Below are positions 8,904 to 17,422 of a stretch of DNA of 64,000 bases, one piece after another. Source of the stretch: Halovenus marina (GTDB taxonomy: Archaea > Halobacteriota > Halobacteria > Halobacteriales > Haloarculaceae). The stretch covers positions 2,604,001 to 2,668,000 of the forward strand of contig NZ_JBLKNZ010000001.1 of NCBI RefSeq assembly GCF_051414115.1, read 5' to 3'. The notes beneath the pieces were generated by a model. That model had not been told where the DNA came from, searched no databases, and saw only the letters and a program-made list of their open reading frames with translations. Position numbers and translations under genes: made by a program. Numbering within the stretch: the first letter of the stretch is position 1; the number at the start of each line of letters is the position of its first letter.

Positions 8904-9254
8904 TTACTCCTCGTAGGCCAGATTCATCACGAACTGCGAGAAGGCGTCGCTCTGGGGGTCGATTTCCTCGTCACCGACAAAGGGCGAGAGCATATCACCA
9001 GCCATGAGCAAGGAGAAGTCGAGATCCGCTGCCGTTGGCGACAGATAGTACGTGTTGTGTCCGTTGTAGACCGTCTCGTCTCGGTCGATGAGCCCCTTCT
9101 CGGAGAGGGAATCGACGATTCGGCTCCCCTTTCTCGACGACACGTCGAGTTCCTTCCAGAAATCGCTCTGATGGATCCCACCGGACTCCCGGACGAGTTC
9201 GAGTCCGCGGCGTTCGTCCTCCGAGAGGTCCTCCTCGGACGGCGTTGTACTCAT
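8904..9254 (-). CDS. Winged-helix DNA-binding protein
   Basis: 116 residues from ATG 9254 (MSTTPSEEDL). The region ESGGIHQSDFWKELDVSSRKGSRIVDSLSEKGLI (about residues 24-57) is a clear winged helix-turn-helix of the haloarchaeal MarR/Lrs14-like sort, followed by a short acidic C-terminal region. A likely transcriptional regulator. Its target is unknown; it is divergent from truD, whose promoter shares the 83-bp intergenic gap, so truD control is possible but not shown. Confidence 0.75.
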   Translation of the reverse strand: MSTTPSEEDLSEDERRGLELVRESGGIHQSDFWKELDVSSRKGSRIVDSLSEKGLIDRDETVYNGHNTYYLSPTAADLDFSLLMAGDMLSPFVGDEEIDPQSDAFSQFVMNLAYEE

Positions 9255-9337
9255 ATCGATCCATACGGCGATCACGCGTTTAAGAATGGCGGTCGGTGCC
9301 GATTTATGTCGGCGGGTCAGACCACGGGATAGTTGCG

Positions 9338-10663
9338 ATGCGAGACGCCCATCCAGTCGAACGATCGGTCGGCATCCGACAGTACGTGAGCGACGCCGAC
9401 GGCACCAGCGGCCGACTCAGAGCGACGCCCGAAGATTTCCGGGTCCGGGAACTCGAACAATTCGAGACTGCTCCCGTCGACGCCAACTCGGACGCCTACC
9501 CGCATCTTGTCGTCCGAGTCACGCTCCGGAGTTGGGACACGAACGACTTCGCCGGATCGGTCTCCGATCGACTCGGCATCTCCCGCGAGCGCGTCTCCTG
9601 GGCCGGGACGAAGGACAAGCACGCGGTGACCACGCAATTGTTTACCTTCGACGGAATCAATCCCGAGGAAGTGCCTGACATCTCAGACGCAACTATCGAA
9701 GTCGTCGGGCGAGCAGGGCGGCCGATCCTGTTCGGTGATCTTGCCGGGAACGCCTTCGAGATCGTCATTCGTGACGCCGACCGGCCAGAGCAGGCAGCGC
9801 CGATAGCCGAACAACTCCGTGACTTCGCCGGAGGGAACGACGACGCGATTGCGGTTCCGAACTACTTTGGACAGCAGCGGTTCGGGAGCCATCGCCCGGT
9901 GACACACGAAGTCGGACTGGCGATCGTCCGTGGCGACTGGGAGCAGGCAGTTCTCACCTACGTAGGAAATCCATCTGAACGCGAACCAGAGCGAACCCGT
10001 CAGGAACGCGCATTCGTCGACCGAACCCACGATTGGGCGGAAGCACTCGAACGGTTTCCGCGGCATCTCGGCTACGAGCGGGCGATGCTACATCGTCTCG
10101 TCGAAGGCGACGAGACGGAAGCCGATTTCCAGGCGGCGCTGGAGACGGTTCCGACGAATCTCCAGCAACTGTTTGTCAACGCCGCGCAGTCCTATCTGTT
10201 CAACCGAATCGTCTCGGCGCGGTTAGAGCGGGGACTGCCCTTCGACCGACCGGTTGCCGGGGACGTGGTCTGCTTTGCCGACAGCGACGCACCTGCCGAT
10301 CTGGTCGTGCCTGACCAGTCACGAACGCAGCGCGTCGACAAGGATCGAATCGCGTCGGTCACGCGCCACTGCGAGCGCGGGCGCGCGTTTGTGACCGCGC
10401 CGCTGGTCGGAACGGAGACTGAACTGGCCGACGGGAAGCCTGGCGAAATCGAACGCGAGGTGCTGGACGCAGTAGGTGTCGAACCGGACGATTTCTCGCT
10501 TCCTGGTGAATTCGACTCCAGTGGCACCCGTCGGGCGGTCGCTATCAGGACCGATCTCGGACTGGAGACGGATCCGCTGACGCTCTCGTTCAGTCTACCC
10601 CGCGGGTCCTACGCCACGGTCGTCCTGCGGGAGTTTCTGAAGGCTGATCCGGCGGATCTGTAG
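9338..10663 (+). CDS. truD: tRNA pseudouridine(13) synthase TruD
   Basis: 441 residues from ATG 9338; an upstream GTG-type extension is less likely because it runs back into the promoter. The catalytic motif RVSWAGTKDKHAVTTQ (residues 85-100) contains the nucleophilic Asp (D93) of the TruD family. LEQLFVNAAQSYLFNRIVS-like sequence (here LQQLFVNAAQSYLFNRI) matches the second family motif. It isomerises U13 in tRNA to pseudouridine. Length is typical for haloarchaea. It is followed after 38 bp by the DUF2103 gene. Confidence 0.95.
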   Translation: MRDAHPVERSVGIRQYVSDADGTSGRLRATPEDFRVRELEQFETAPVDANSDAYPHLVVRVTLRSWDTNDFAGSVSDRLGISRERVSWAGTKDKHAVTTQLFTFDGINPEEVPDISDATIEVVGRAGRPILFGDLAGNAFEIVIRDADRPEQAAPIAEQLRDFAGGNDDAIAVPNYFGQQRFGSHRPVTHEVGLAIVRGDWEQAVLTYVGNPSEREPERTRQERAFVDRTHDWAEALERFPRHLGYERAMLHRLVEGDETEADFQAALETVPTNLQQLFVNAAQSYLFNRIVSARLERGLPFDRPVAGDVVCFADSDAPADLVVPDQSRTQRVDKDRIASVTRHCERGRAFVTAPLVGTETELADGKPGEIEREVLDAVGVEPDDFSLPGEFDSSGTRRAVAIRTDLGLETDPLTLSFSLPRGSYATVVLREFLKADPADL

Positions 10664-10701
10664 AACGCCGAACTTATCGACGCTGACGCGAAATCTAACA
10701 C

Positions 10702-11433
10702 GTGCACTGTCGGCACTGCGGGTCGGAACTCGACAGACCGGGCGACTACTGTCTGGTCTGTCGGAGCGCAAACGCCGACACGGTCGTGCTCGAACTCGGG
10801 CGCGAGCGGGCAACCGTCCACACGCTGTCGGGCGAGCGCGTGCTCGGTCGCCGGACGGTCACGACGACGCCGGAGACCGACGGCGAGCGGGTTCGGTCCG
10901 AGGTCCGGTTTTTCGCCGGACAGATCGCAGACGACGTGCGCCGAAAGCGGCCGGAGTCGGTGTACGCGACCGGGAATCGGGAGGTGCTTCGCGCGGTTCG
11001 GGCACAGCTCCGGTACGAGTTCTACCGCATCGAAGGTGACGACCCCGTAGAGACGGTGATCGAGCGCCGCGGAGAACCGGCACTTGAAGTCGTTGAGGCG
11101 TCGGTCGCGGAGAAACTCGGTGGCACTCACTCGACGCTCATCGGCGGCCGAACCGGCAGACAGGCGCTCGAAGTCGTGGCGGATCACCCACACGTCAAGA
11201 AGATTATTCCCGGCCCCATCGATGCAGGCGGGTCCGGATCCCAATCCGGTCTGCACGCGAAGGCGACGCGGGCCGACGAGAACGGGAACGTCCGTCTGCT
11301 CGTCAGAGACGGGTCGAGCGTTCAGGAAAACCGGGTCGTGACGACAGCGAGTGACCGGGAACTCGGGGAACACGTCCGGGCCGACATCAACGACGCGCTG
11401 GTCGACGCCGAGTTGAAGGAGGCGAACAGGTGA
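10702..11433 (+). CDS. Predicted metal-binding protein, DUF2103 family
   Basis: 243 residues with a GTG start. The N-terminus is a zinc ribbon (CRHCG at residues 3-7, CLVC at 17-20). The rest matches the archaeal DUF2103 pattern, including GGTHSTLIGG and HPHVKKIIPGPI, which recall motifs of a small RNA-binding fold. Function is not established; archaeal members are often next to translation genes, as here. The final TGA lies in the first copy of a 22-bp direct repeat. Confidence 0.8.
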   Translation: MHCRHCGSELDRPGDYCLVCRSANADTVVLELGRERATVHTLSGERVLGRRTVTTTPETDGERVRSEVRFFAGQIADDVRRKRPESVYATGNREVLRAVRAQLRYEFYRIEGDDPVETVIERRGEPALEVVEASVAEKLGGTHSTLIGGRTGRQALEVVADHPHVKKIIPGPIDAGGSGSQSGLHAKATRADENGNVRLLVRDGSSVQENRVVTTASDRELGEHVRADINDALVDAELKEANR

Positions 11434-11480
11434 CACTATGATGGCAACAGCCAGCAGATGACACTACGGCGGCAACAGCC
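11431..11480 (+). repeat. Pair of 22-bp direct repeats, 28-bp period
   Basis: The sequence TGACACTAyGryGGCAACAGCC occurs at 11431-11452 and again at 11459-11480, with 3 differences. The first copy overlaps the stop codon of the DUF2103 gene and the second is downstream. Two tandem copies could be a protein-binding site or a small duplication; nothing else identifies it. Confidence 0.7.
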
Positions 11481-11614
11481 ATCGGGCAACCGACGAGTCG
11501 TGTCACGCAATCGCGACCCCGTCGGAGTGCGGGATCAGAGCATGGCCGCGGATCGTCTCGGGATCGTATTTCAAGCTCGGGGGCGGTTCGTCCAATTCGG
11601 TCGTGTGAAACTCG

Positions 11615-11652
11615 CAGGGTTTATTTGGCCGCTCGGCTGAAGATGGTGTACT
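11615..11652 (+). promoter_or_regulatory. Promoter of the eL43-rpoP-pcc1 cluster
   Basis: A TATA-like GGGTTTATTTGG lies at 11618-11629, with its centre about 30 bp upstream of the ATG at 11653, consistent with a leaderless or very short-leader mRNA. Confidence 0.5.
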
Positions 11653-11919
11653 ATGAGCGACAACGAGAACAGAACCGGGAGTGCCGGTCGGTTCGGTGCC
11701 CGCTACGGCCGGGTCTCCCGCCGACGGGTCGCCGAGATCGAAGAGGAGATGCGGTCGGCGACAGTCGACGGCGACGACGTCAAACGGGTCGGGACCGGCA
11801 TCTGGGTCAACGAAGAGACTGGCGAGAAGTTCACCGGTGGCGCATACAGACCGGAAACGCCGGCCGGAAAGACGGTCACGCGCTCTATCCGCGCTGCGCT
11901 CTCCGAGGACGACGAATGA
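11653..11919 (+). CDS. rpl37ae: Large-subunit ribosomal protein eL43 (L37Ae), cysteine-less form
   Basis: 88 residues. Flanks GSAGRFGARYGRVSRRRVAEIE (about 9-30) and FTGGAYRPETPAGKTV-RSIRAALSEDDE (60-88) are diagnostic of haloarchaeal L37Ae. The middle, where other members carry a CxxC...CxxC zinc ribbon, is replaced by TVDGDDVKRVGTGIWVNEETGE with no cysteine at all. The fold is probably kept without zinc. It is the first gene of the conserved archaeal cluster with rpoP and pcc1; its stop overlaps the rpoP start by 4 nt. Confidence 0.9.
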   Translation: MSDNENRTGSAGRFGARYGRVSRRRVAEIEEEMRSATVDGDDVKRVGTGIWVNEETGEKFTGGAYRPETPAGKTVTRSIRAALSEDDE

Positions 11920-12050
11920 GCTACAAGTGTTCGCGCTGCAAACGTGACGTGACGCTCGACGAGTACGGCGGCGTGCGCTGTCCGTACTGCGGGCACCGCG
12001 TGCTCCTCAAGGAGCGCAGCCGCGACATCAAAGAGATCAACGTCGAGTAG
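11916..12050 (+). CDS. rpoP: DNA-directed RNA polymerase subunit P (Rpo12)
   Basis: 44 residues, MSYKCSRCKRDVTLDEY... with the zinc-binding pairs CSRC (5-8) and CPYC (22-25) and a basic C-terminal strand. This is the small zinc-ribbon subunit of archaeal RNA polymerase that sits between Rpo3 and Rpo10. ATG overlaps the eL43 stop (ATGA). Length and motifs are those expected of the family. Confidence 0.95.
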   Translation: MSYKCSRCKRDVTLDEYGGVRCPYCGHRVLLKERSRDIKEINVE

Positions 12051-12059
12051 TCGACGCGC

Positions 12060-12320
12060 GTGCGCCACGAAACAGTTCTCTCCTTCGAGTACGACTCTCC
12101 CGAAGCCGCGCGGCGAATCGAGCGTGCGCTTGCGCCGGAAGTCGCAGACATCGCCGACGAGCGGAGCCACACACAACTCGCGCGGGATGGCAACAGTCTC
12201 GACGTGCGGATCGAAGCACGCGATATTGTGGCACTACGGGCCGGGCTGAACACCTGGCTCTCGCTTGTCGGCGTCGCAGAGCGAATCGGGGCGGCGTCGG
12301 CGAGCAGTCAAATGAGATGA
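12060..12320 (+). CDS. pcc1: KEOPS complex subunit Pcc1
   Basis: 86 residues from a GTG start. The pattern HETVLSFEYDSPEAARRIERALAPE, then LDVRIEARDIVALRAGLNTWLSLVGVAERI, is that of Pcc1, the dimerising subunit of the KEOPS complex that makes t6A37 in ANN-decoding tRNAs. It is located directly after rpoP, as in most haloarchaea. The other KEOPS genes are not in the window. Confidence 0.9.
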   Translation: MRHETVLSFEYDSPEAARRIERALAPEVADIADERSHTQLARDGNSLDVRIEARDIVALRAGLNTWLSLVGVAERIGAASASSQMR

Positions 12321-12426
12321 GACCGGATCGAGCGCGGCGTGAGTCGGTAAGCGGCGGAAATTCGTCCAGATGGGGGTGTCGTTCGATAAGCGTGGGTTTA
12401 ACACGTCGGGCCCCGAGGTGATTGGT

Positions 12427-12816
12427 ATGCAGGGCAATCTTCCACCGGAAGCACAGGAGAAGCTCGAGGAGCTACAGGATCTGCAGGAGACCGCACAACA
12501 GGTCGCCGCACAGAAACAGCAGGCCGAAACGGAACTCACCGAGTCCCAGAACGCGCTTGAGCAACTCGAAGACGTCGGTGCGGACACCACGATGTACCGA
12601 CAGCTCGGCGAGTTGCTCGTCAAGACAGAGTACGACGAGGCACAGGAAGATCTGGACGAGAAGGTCAACAGCCTCGAAGTTCGCGTCGAGACCCTCGAAA
12701 AACAGGAAGAGCGCGTCCAGGAGCAGTTCGAGGAACTGCAGGAGGAACTCCAGCAGATGCTCGGCGGCGGACCTGGCGGCGGTCCCGGCGGCATGGGCGG
12801 TCCCGGCGGCGCATGA
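12427..12816 (+). CDS. pfdB: Prefoldin beta subunit
   Basis: 129 residues from ATG 12427 (MQGNLPPEAQEKLEEL). Two long coiled-coil helices flank the central beta hairpin region (DVGADTTMYRQLGELLVKTEYDEA, about 56-79), the normal prefoldin beta layout. The C-terminus ends in a Gly/Pro/Met tail (LGGGPGGGPGGMGGPGGA). With prefoldin alpha it forms the hexameric jellyfish-like holdase that passes unfolded proteins to the thermosome. It overlaps the next gene by 4 nt. Confidence 0.95.
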   Translation: MQGNLPPEAQEKLEELQDLQETAQQVAAQKQQAETELTESQNALEQLEDVGADTTMYRQLGELLVKTEYDEAQEDLDEKVNSLEVRVETLEKQEERVQEQFEELQEELQQMLGGGPGGGPGGMGGPGGA

Positions 12817-13121
12817 GGCCACCCGAAGGAAACGGCGGAGAGGACTCGTCTGAGGGCGGGGATCAGGGGTCTAACAGGTCGGACGAGAGTGTCGACCAAC
12901 CAGACGAAACGACCGTCGTCGAGACAGCAGCCAACGCGGCAGAATCAGTCGTGTTTTCCCGCTACTCGCGGTCTGAAGTCCAGGATCTGGACGTGACGGT
13001 CACGTTCGAGGACGGACAGCTCGAGGTCGACATCTACCTCGACGCACCCGGCGACGCGGCGCAGGTCGCAGACGACGCCGCACTCGCGGCCCGTGGGGCC
13101 GTCGACGACCTCTTTGCGTGA
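12813..13121 (+). CDS. DUF3194 family protein
   Basis: 102 residues with an acidic, probably disordered N-terminus (first ~35 residues). A small alpha/beta domain follows (ETAANAAESVVFSRYSRSEVQDLDVTV, DGQLEVDIYLDAP). This is the archaeal DUF3194 pattern, repeatedly found immediately after prefoldin beta. The 4-nt overlap with pfdB indicates translational coupling. Function unknown. Confidence 0.8.
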   Translation: MRPPEGNGGEDSSEGGDQGSNRSDESVDQPDETTVVETAANAAESVVFSRYSRSEVQDLDVTVTFEDGQLEVDIYLDAPGDAAQVADDAALAARGAVDDLFA

Positions 13122-13165
13122 TCGGGCGGAACAGCCTTTTCACGCCAGCACACGTACCGGAGCAT

Positions 13166-13654
13166 ATGGAACACGAGGCCACGGTCGAGGGTGTCGGTGT
13201 CGGGATGAGCGAGGAGGGACCAGGTGCGCCGGTCGTCATTCTGCGGGCTCGCGAGCAACTGATCCCGATTTTCGTTAGCTCTGATCAGGCGCAGTCGATG
13301 CAACTCGCGATCGAGGGGGAGCCGTTCGAGCGACCGCTGACCCACGACCTGTTCGTGGAGATGGTCGCCGAGTTCGGCGCAGCGATCGACCGCGTTCGGA
13401 TCGACGACCTGGCCGACGGAACCTTCTACGCGAAAATCGACACCGAACAGTATCACGGCGGCGAGCGCAAGCAGGCGGTGTTCGACGCGCGCCCCTCCGA
13501 CGGCATCGCGCTGTCGCTGCGTGTGGACTGCCCGCTGATCGTCAGTGACGAAGTGATCGACGAGGCCGGGCGGCCACCGGAAGCGTTCGAGACCGAAGGT
13601 GACGACGAACCGGACTTCGGAGACGACCCCGATATCGGCGGCGAATCACTCTGA
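13166..13654 (+). CDS. Bifunctional nuclease (BFN/DUF151) family protein
   Basis: 162 residues from ATG 13166. PVVILRAREQLIPIFVSSDQAQSMQLAIEG and DARPSDGIALSLRVDCPLIVSDEVIDEAG are the characteristic blocks of the DUF151 family, founded by plant BFN1 with DNase and RNase activity. Archaeal and bacterial members are uncharacterised for the most part. An acidic tail of ~25 residues ends the protein. The TGA overlaps the next ATG (13652-13656), so the HAD gene is coupled. Confidence 0.85.
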   Translation: MEHEATVEGVGVGMSEEGPGAPVVILRAREQLIPIFVSSDQAQSMQLAIEGEPFERPLTHDLFVEMVAEFGAAIDRVRIDDLADGTFYAKIDTEQYHGGERKQAVFDARPSDGIALSLRVDCPLIVSDEVIDEAGRPPEAFETEGDDEPDFGDDPDIGGESL

Positions 13655-14343
13655 TGACCGGCTACGACAGTCTCCTCCTCGACCACGACGGCGTTCTCGT
13701 GAATGTTCTCGGGAGCGACATCCGGGTGCCAGCCTTCCAGCAAAAGTTCGAAGCGACGGTCGAACCTGATGGCTTCGATCAGCCCACACGCGAACAGATA
13801 ACGCCGCTCGCAAACAGCATCACCCACGACGAAGTGCATTCGCTCGGAGACCAGCTCGGAATCGATCCCGAACAGCTCTGGCAGTATCGCGACGACTGTA
13901 TGGCCGACGTGCTGACCGAAGCGGTTCACGCCGGGGAGAAAATCGCCTTCGACGACACGACGGCGATCGCAAATCTCGATCATCCTGTCGGGGTCGCGAG
14001 CAACAACCAGACCCGGTTCGTCGAGTTTGTGCTGGACCACTACGAGATGACAGACTATGTCGAGACGGTTCACGCACGGGAGCCACATCTGTCGAGTCTC
14101 GAACGGAAGAAACCGGAGCCAGTCTTTCTCGAAGCGGCGAAAGCTGACCTCGGCGTCGATAACCCACTGTATGTCGGGGACAAGGAGACAGACATCATCG
14201 CCGGACAACGCGCTGGGATGGACACCGCCTTCCTCCGGCGCGACCACAACCGCGACGCCACTCTGTCCACCCAGCCGACTCACGAGGTGAGCGGACTCGA
14301 CGAAGTTGCCGCGTTGCTGTCGGAGTCGGCCGCTGTGCAGTGA
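13654..14343 (+). CDS. HAD-superfamily hydrolase (phosphatase-like)
   Basis: 229 residues. Motif I is LLLDHDGVLV with nucleophile D10 and acid/base D12; GVASNNQ is motif II; KKPEPVFLEA supplies motif III Lys; YVGDKETDIIAGQRAG is motif IV. An inserted helical cap lies between motifs I and II. It resembles phosphoglycolate phosphatase-type enzymes; the substrate cannot be assigned. It is coupled to the upstream BFN-family gene. Confidence 0.88.
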   Translation: MTGYDSLLLDHDGVLVNVLGSDIRVPAFQQKFEATVEPDGFDQPTREQITPLANSITHDEVHSLGDQLGIDPEQLWQYRDDCMADVLTEAVHAGEKIAFDDTTAIANLDHPVGVASNNQTRFVEFVLDHYEMTDYVETVHAREPHLSSLERKKPEPVFLEAAKADLGVDNPLYVGDKETDIIAGQRAGMDTAFLRRDHNRDATLSTQPTHEVSGLDEVAALLSESAAVQ

Positions 14344-14427
14344 ACGCTGACCCGGGGCTCAGACGGGAGGAGAGTTGTCTCCGGTCCAGAAAGAATGGGT
14401 TATACGCACTGAGGCGGAGACGACGGT

Positions 14428-14853
14428 ATGGCCGACCATTCGGAGGTCTCCCCGGATACGCTCACCGTCGCGCTGACCGACCGGGGGATCGCAGTCGAGT
14501 ACACTGATGGGCGCGAGGTGTTCTATCACGGCGTCCCGACGGCAGTCGAGACGCCACACACCACCGCACCCGGCAAGGACGTTCACGTCCTCGTCGTCGA
14601 CGAGGAGGGGACACGTGGTGTACTGGTGTATGTCAACGAGCGCAAGACCGGCGACGACATCCTCGACGAATCGGGCGTCGGTCGCGTCCTCGTCGGGCGC
14701 GAGGAGGAGGCGATGGTGTTTCCCGGCGTCACGGTCGACGGGGGACAGTACCGGGTCACAGTGCAAGTCGACCACGCGGCCGTCGACGGGCGCGTGTTCG
14801 TCTTCGAGGAAGACCAGTTCGAGGAGCGCTCCTTCGAAATCGTCGACGAGTAG
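14428..14853 (+). CDS. Conserved haloarchaeal protein, DUF5796-like
   Basis: 141 residues, acidic, predicted mostly beta, no membrane segment and no cysteine. The beginning (DTLTVALTDRGIAVEYTDGREVFYHGVP) is well conserved among haloarchaea in my recollection and matches the DUF5796 description. Function unknown. It lies between the HAD gene and a convergent small zinc-finger gene. Confidence 0.65.
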   Translation: MADHSEVSPDTLTVALTDRGIAVEYTDGREVFYHGVPTAVETPHTTAPGKDVHVLVVDEEGTRGVLVYVNERKTGDDILDESGVGRVLVGREEEAMVFPGVTVDGGQYRVTVQVDHAAVDGRVFVFEEDQFEERSFEIVDE

Positions 14854-14854
14854 C

Positions 14855-14989
14855 TCACTGAATGTAGGACGGGTCCTCCGCGTCGCAGTTCTGTTCGTGC
14901 TGTTTGGCGTCGTCCTTGTTGTCGAACAGCAACCCACAGCTATCACACTCGTACCACGTCATATCGTCACGCGTGGTCGTTGACACCAT
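14855..14989 (-). CDS. Small zinc-finger microprotein (C2HC type)
   Basis: 44 residues, too short for routine gene calling. MVSTTTRDDMTWYECDSCG... shows Cys-x2-Cys-x12-His-x4-Cys (C15, C18, H31, C36), a C2HC zinc finger. A second possible start is M10. It ends 2 nt after the convergent DUF5796-like gene stops. Haloarchaea carry many such one-domain zinc microproteins of unknown function. Confidence 0.75.
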   Translation of the reverse strand: MVSTTTRDDMTWYECDSCGLLFDNKDDAKQHEQNCDAEDPSYIQ

Positions 14990-15163
14990 ACTGAAAGTTA
15001 TGACGGCATCTGTCATATGCGTTTCTCCGGGACACTCACCACATGTATCTGATCGACTTCGTCTTGCAAGGGGAATTTTTCTCTGAGATCGACATTAGTC
15101 CCCCCTGAATACTCTATCCTATTTACAAGAGTTTAAGAGAGATGGGGTAGCCAACGTGTGTCT

Positions 15164-17422
15164 ATGGGGGAGACACGGCTCGAACTCGTGGACACACCGA
15201 TGGAGGAAACCGGGGACAAAGGAACAGTGCCGCCGCCGTTGCCGCCGGACGATCCGGAGGCATGGTATGCACCAGACATACAGAGCCAGTACGAGGTGTA
15301 CCCGAACGTGGTGGTGACGATCTCACGGGACGGGGAGCAGTTTCGATACGACGTTCGGGAGCCAGCACTGACAGCGGCCGACGAGGAGGCCGTCGAGACG
15401 GTCCAGTCACACTTTGCAGAGGCACACCTGAAGCGCCCGAAGACGAGAGAGAGCGCGGTCGAGGTGATGGAAGAGGGACTCGACCCGAAATACGAGCGAG
15501 CACTGGACCGACTGATCGATGCGACACCCCCAGCGACGCGGCGGATCCGGTATCACGCGCTCGCGTCGGTCGCGTGTCTGGGGGATCTGACGCCGTACGC
15601 ACTCGACGAGACGATCGAAGTGGCCGACACCGACGACGCCGGAATCGTCGTTCACACGAGCGATTACGCGCCAGCGGTGACAGGGCTTCCAGACGACCCG
15701 GCGTACATCGAGCGATTCGCCAGCGAGCGACTCGCGAGTTACACCGTCTCCTTTCACGACTTCGAGATCCCAGTCGTTCGATATCGGGAAAACCTGCTGG
15801 GGACGGACCCGTTCACGACGAAGTACGCGGTTCGCGAACCCGACCTGCTTCCGGGCGACGAACAACTCATCGAGGAGTGCAAAGAGCGGATCTGGGAGAC
15901 TGCAGTCGACGGAGCGATCGAAGACGAGGTGGCGTTCGTTCGCGAGCGCGCGGAAACACTGCTCTCCCGTCGATTACATATCCAGAACACGCGTGCGTGG
16001 TTGGAAGCCACGCAGTACCGGATCCGGTCGGCGCTCGGCGAGTACGGACTGACCGTGCCGCCGGTCGACAGACGCTACGACGGCGACCGGCTCTCGGATC
16101 TCGTCTACTACGTTCTCCGGGACTACGTCGGCCACGGAAAACTGACCATCCCGATACGGGATCCGCGCCTCGAAGATATCGAGGTAAACCGCGTCGGTGA
16201 GCGGATCAAGGTCATTCCGAGAGACATGACAGGATCGGAACGCATCCCGACGAATCTGGCCTTCGAGGACGAGCAGGCCTTCGTCAACGTCGTCACACAG
16301 ATCGCTGCCGCGGACGGAACCGAGTTGAACGCGAGCACGCCGAGCGCGAAGGTAAATCTCAGCCCACCCGGCGTCGAGGAGACGATTCGGTGTGCGGTCG
16401 CGCTCCCGACGATCAGCGAAGACGGTCCCCACGTCTCGATCCGCAAGCAGTCAGAAGACGTCATGACGCCAGTCGACCTGGTCGAGACAGGAAGCCTCCC
16501 GACGGAACTGGTCGCGTTGCTGTGGCTCTGTTACGAACATCACGGTGTCGTCCTCTTCTCGGGGCCGACAGGGGTAGGGAAGACGACGCTGATGAACGCC
16601 CACATGCCCTTCATCCCCTTCGAGGATCGCCCGATCAGCATCGACGAGGGGTCACGAGAGGTGCGTCTCCCTCACGAGACGGGCGTCTCGCTGACCACGC
16701 GAGACCACGAGAGCGAGTACAAGCGCGTGACGATGGCCGACCTCATGACCGAGTGCAACTACCTCAATCCCGACGTGGAGGTGATCGCAGAGGTGAACAC
16801 GACCGCAAGTTTCGAGACCTTCGCCGAGAGCCTGAATACGGGCCACGGCCTCATCGGGACGACCCACGCGTCGGACATCGAGACGCTGGTCAACCGCGTC
16901 GTGGAGCAGGGGTTGCCGCCGTATCTGCTGCGCGAACTCGACATCGTGGTCTTTCCCCGACGAGTCGACGGCGAGCGCTACGTTGGCGAGGTGGTCGAAC
17001 TGCTCGACGAACAGTCGTTCAGAGCGCTCGACCGGGAGAAGCGCTGTGGTGTCATCCAGAAACAAGGAACGCCGGTCTACTGGAATACAGTTGCGTGGCG
17101 AACACCAGAGGGGGAGTTCGAGTTCGCCGAGAGTCCGCTGACAGACGACGAGAGTGCAGACCACGTCCAGACGTTCGACGGTATCGCGACGATGACCGAC
17201 AGGCGGACATCGGCGGTCGCGGACGAGTTCCATCGCAAGCATCGGTACGTAAAACACATGGTCAAGGAGGGAATCGACGACTTCGACCGGCTGTTCGATC
17301 TGCTTGCAGATTTACAGACCAACGAGGCGGCGACAGTCGAGCGACTCAGCCGACAGACGGGGGAACCACCGTCGGCAGAGCGAGTCGAGATGGGGGAGAG
17401 AGATGAGTACAGCGACGGGTGA
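15164..17422 (+). CDS. Type IV pilus / secretion ATPase (PilB-TadA-VirB11 type)
   Basis: 752 residues from ATG 15164 (a GTG two codons upstream is possible). The ATPase core carries Walker A GPTGVGKTTLMN at about 467-478, an Asp box and Walker B with a conserved EVN, and a His box GHGLIGTTHASDIETLVNRV. The N-terminal ~250 residues are the archaeal N1D-like domain. It is the cytoplasmic motor powering assembly of pilin-like filaments. It is followed by the platform protein gene with a 20-nt overlap and by five pilin-like genes. A TTTAAG-type TATA element at 15132-15137 favours the 15164 start. Confidence 0.92.
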   Translation: MGETRLELVDTPMEETGDKGTVPPPLPPDDPEAWYAPDIQSQYEVYPNVVVTISRDGEQFRYDVREPALTAADEEAVETVQSHFAEAHLKRPKTRESAVEVMEEGLDPKYERALDRLIDATPPATRRIRYHALASVACLGDLTPYALDETIEVADTDDAGIVVHTSDYAPAVTGLPDDPAYIERFASERLASYTVSFHDFEIPVVRYRENLLGTDPFTTKYAVREPDLLPGDEQLIEECKERIWETAVDGAIEDEVAFVRERAETLLSRRLHIQNTRAWLEATQYRIRSALGEYGLTVPPVDRRYDGDRLSDLVYYVLRDYVGHGKLTIPIRDPRLEDIEVNRVGERIKVIPRDMTGSERIPTNLAFEDEQAFVNVVTQIAAADGTELNASTPSAKVNLSPPGVEETIRCAVALPTISEDGPHVSIRKQSEDVMTPVDLVETGSLPTELVALLWLCYEHHGVVLFSGPTGVGKTTLMNAHMPFIPFEDRPISIDEGSREVRLPHETGVSLTTRDHESEYKRVTMADLMTECNYLNPDVEVIAEVNTTASFETFAESLNTGHGLIGTTHASDIETLVNRVVEQGLPPYLLRELDIVVFPRRVDGERYVGEVVELLDEQSFRALDREKRCGVIQKQGTPVYWNTVAWRTPEGEFEFAESPLTDDESADHVQTFDGIATMTDRRTSAVADEFHRKHRYVKHMVKEGIDDFDRLFDLLADLQTNEAATVERLSRQTGEPPSAERVEMGERDEYSDG

